From Deinococcus arboris (GTDB lineage: Bacteria; Deinococcota; Deinococci; Deinococcales; Deinococcaceae): a stretch of DNA of 64,000 bases. The translations under genes were made by a program, and so were the position numbers. The DNA lies in NCBI RefSeq assembly GCF_009755355.1, contig NZ_WQLB01000002.1:62001-126000 (forward strand). Direction: 5' to 3'. This document shows, in pieces, positions 62,465 to 64,000 of this stretch; positions within the stretch are counted from its first letter, which is position 1, and every line of letters begins with the position of its first letter. The notes beneath the pieces are model-generated. The model made no database searches, had not been told where the DNA came from, and saw only the letters and a list, made by a program, of their open reading frames with translations.

Positions 62465-64000
62465 TTAATTGAGTACACCTTGCTCAGCTCGCCAATCCAC
62501 AATCCACGGGTCGTACCGGCCCTCGCAGAACAGGTCTTCCCGGCCCGGCTCAGGGTAGATAGGGTCCAGCCAGACCGGTTCCTCGGAAAGCGCCAGGACA
62601 CCGCCACTCACCTGCACCGAGTCGGGCCAGCCCAGGACTTCTCGTAACTCGGCAGCGGCGGTGCTTAGGGCCTTGCGCCGGGCATCAGGCGTGCGGCCAG
62701 GCAGGTCGAGGGCGTCCAGCGCCCGCTCACGCGAGACCCGGCCGCCGCAGGTGAGCAGCAGGGCCAGCAGACCCGCCGCCGGCCGGGTGGGCCGCAGCGA
62801 CAGCTCGATGTCGTACATCCACACCCGCACTGGTCCAGCCAGCGAGCAGCGAATGGTCCAGGGGGGCGTCTCGACCACCACGCCGCGTAGGGCGTAGACC
62901 TCGGGAAAGAGGCGGCCCAGGGTGCGCATGTTGGGCAGCAGGTGGCTGTCGGCATGGTTCATGGTTTCCTGCGCCCGCGCCAGATCGCCTTCCTGCCGGT
63001 AGAGTTCAGCTTGCGTTACGACATGACGAAAGTGTTCTACAGCAGATGTACTGAGACTTCGGGAGAGAGCTTCGCGCGCGCCAAATCTATCGCCTGTTAG
63101 TGCTCGAATAGAGGCTAGGACAGTCAGAAGAAAATGCTTCCCTTCGTATAACACGCTTAGATCGGCAGCTAGGTTAGTGATTCGTTCCAGTGACTCGGCT
63201 CGACGCCCGTAGGCCGCCAGGGCATAGGTATCCGTAATTTGTCTCTCGCAATACTGGTTAGGACTTAGGCGTTTGCCTTCTGCTTTAGAGGACCAATGCA
63301 GGGCGCACGGGTAGGCACCCAGCGCGGTAAACAGAGTTACTCGTCCTAGATATACCTTGTGAATAGAACTCTCGAGCTTCTCCTGCTGTGCCGCTTTAAG
63401 GGCACGCTCAAACGCCTGGTTAGCGCTGGCAAATTGCCCGGCTTGCAAGTCAAGGTAGGCAATTTGCCCCCAGATTTCACTGGTCCAGAAAGGGTCGTTG
63501 CGTACATCTGTGAGCGCGTTGATGTGTTCGGCACGTGCTCTGGCCGGGTCCTTGGCCAGTGCTAATGCGTAAGCGCTGCGGATGAGGCCACGGTCACGCC
63601 CTGCCGCCGACTCAATCGCCTCTATATAGGGCTGCTCCCAGCTCTCTGCGCCCTGATGCCTAAGTAGCTCAGCATAAATCTGTAGAGCAATAGCGCGCAT
63701 TATGGCATCAGTTCCAGCTCTGGCGTTGGTGGTTAGGTCGGCAGCTTGAGCCATATCCTGACGCCGATAAGCCAGAATGCCTTTAAAGAAGGATGTATGT
63801 TCACCTATTCCTGTAGCCAGAGCCTCTGCAATAAGCGCTGAATCTACGGCGCGTAGCCCTAGCCAGGCCAGGGCCAAGGGCCACTGCCCCGTTTCACGCC
63901 ATTCTTGAGGAATGTCCACAACAAATTGGCGCAGGAGCAGTGCATCGTCCCGCGACACTACGGTGCGGGCGAATTGAAGAATATGTGTCGCCAGTGGTTC
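62465..64000 (-). CDS. TPR/SARP-like regulator, truncated by the window edge
   Basis: At least 512 residues are visible; the 5' end lies beyond the right edge, and the frame is open to base 64000. The visible part has helical repeats (about 30-380) and a C-terminal winged-helix region (VWMYDIELSLRPTRPAAGLL, then RVSRERALDALDLPGRTPDA, RRKALSTAAAELREVLGWP). The layout matches the regulator at 20315-22777. The region 63000-64000 is much lower in GC than 62465-62990, suggesting a chimeric origin. It is probably a LuxR/SARP-type activator; the N-terminal domain cannot be seen. Confidence 0.72.
   Translation of the reverse strand, partial: EPLATHILQFARTVVSRDDALLLRQFVVDIPQEWRETGQWPLALAWLGLRAVDSALIAEALATGIGEHTSFFKGILAYRRQDMAQAADLTTNARAGTDAIMRAIALQIYAELLRHQGAESWEQPYIEAIESAAGRDRGLIRSAYALALAKDPARARAEHINALTDVRNDPFWTSEIWGQIAYLDLQAGQFASANQAFERALKAAQQEKLESSIHKVYLGRVTLFTALGAYPCALHWSSKAEGKRLSPNQYCERQITDTYALAAYGRRAESLERITNLAADLSVLYEGKHFLLTVLASIRALTGDRFGAREALSRSLSTSAVEHFRHVVTQAELYRQEGDLARAQETMNHADSHLLPNMRTLGRLFPEVYALRGVVVETPPWTIRCSLAGPVRVWMYDIELSLRPTRPAAGLLALLLTCGGRVSRERALDALDLPGRTPDARRKALSTAAAELREVLGWPDSVQVSGGVLALSEEPVWLDPIYPEPGREDLFCEGRYDPWIVDWRAEQGVLN

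Overview
The window comes from a high-GC bacterium, most likely a Deinococcus (Deinococcota). The case rests on gene content, on very GC-rich coding sequence, on many -10 boxes placed 6-7 nt from a start codon (leaderless transcripts, a known Deinococcus habit), and on several families of short palindromic intergenic repeats. Nothing here identifies the species.

Layout, left to right. (1) 1-1000: a minus-strand run of odd tRNA-like genes, at least one interrupted in its anticodon loop. (2) 1-9 kb: an Asp23/FakA-like pair, leucyl aminopeptidase, a ParB-like protein, a molybdopterin oxidoreductase, a mismatch uracil-DNA glycosylase and an HD-GYP phosphodiesterase. (3) 9-11.6 kb: a PfkB sugar kinase, a small protein and a GNAT acetyltransferase. 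(4) 11.6-26 kb: a complete System I cytochrome c maturation set in two blocks. Block one is Rieske, a CcmI-cytochrome c fusion, ccmH, ccmG, ccmF, ccmE, ccmD and ccmC. Block two is ccmB, ccmA, ccdA and a thioredoxin-like protein. A secreted subtilisin-like protease and a large TPR/SARP-type regulator lie between them. (5) 26-32 kb: a class A penicillin-binding protein, a receiver-only response regulator, a GGDEF protein, thymidine kinase and ribosomal protein L31. (6) 32-39 kb: a Fe-siderophore/heme ABC uptake operon with three binding proteins, two permeases, one ATPase and a ferredoxin-like protein. (7) 39-49 kb: an ADP-ribosylglycohydrolase, small conserved proteins, a T-box-controlled Nudix-valS operon, an orphan sugar-type binding protein, a small P-loop kinase and a Nif3-like protein. 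(8) 49.6-54.4 kb: a 1308-residue polymorphic toxin with a C-terminal PD-(D/E)XK nuclease domain and its overlapping immunity gene. (9) 54.7-64 kb: cysteine desulfurase, a PASTA protein with a degenerate kinase domain, a low-GC Mrr-like restriction endonuclease, AzlCD, an MDR dehydrogenase divergent from a TipA-like MerR regulator, a WYL regulator and a truncated SARP-like regulator.

The most interesting items are the toxin-immunity pair, the interrupted tRNA-like array, the CcmI-cytochrome c fusion, the T-box operon that places a Nudix hydrolase ahead of valS, the MerR operator with a 19-bp spacer, and two families of structured intergenic repeats. All calls were made by reading the sequence; no database search was run.
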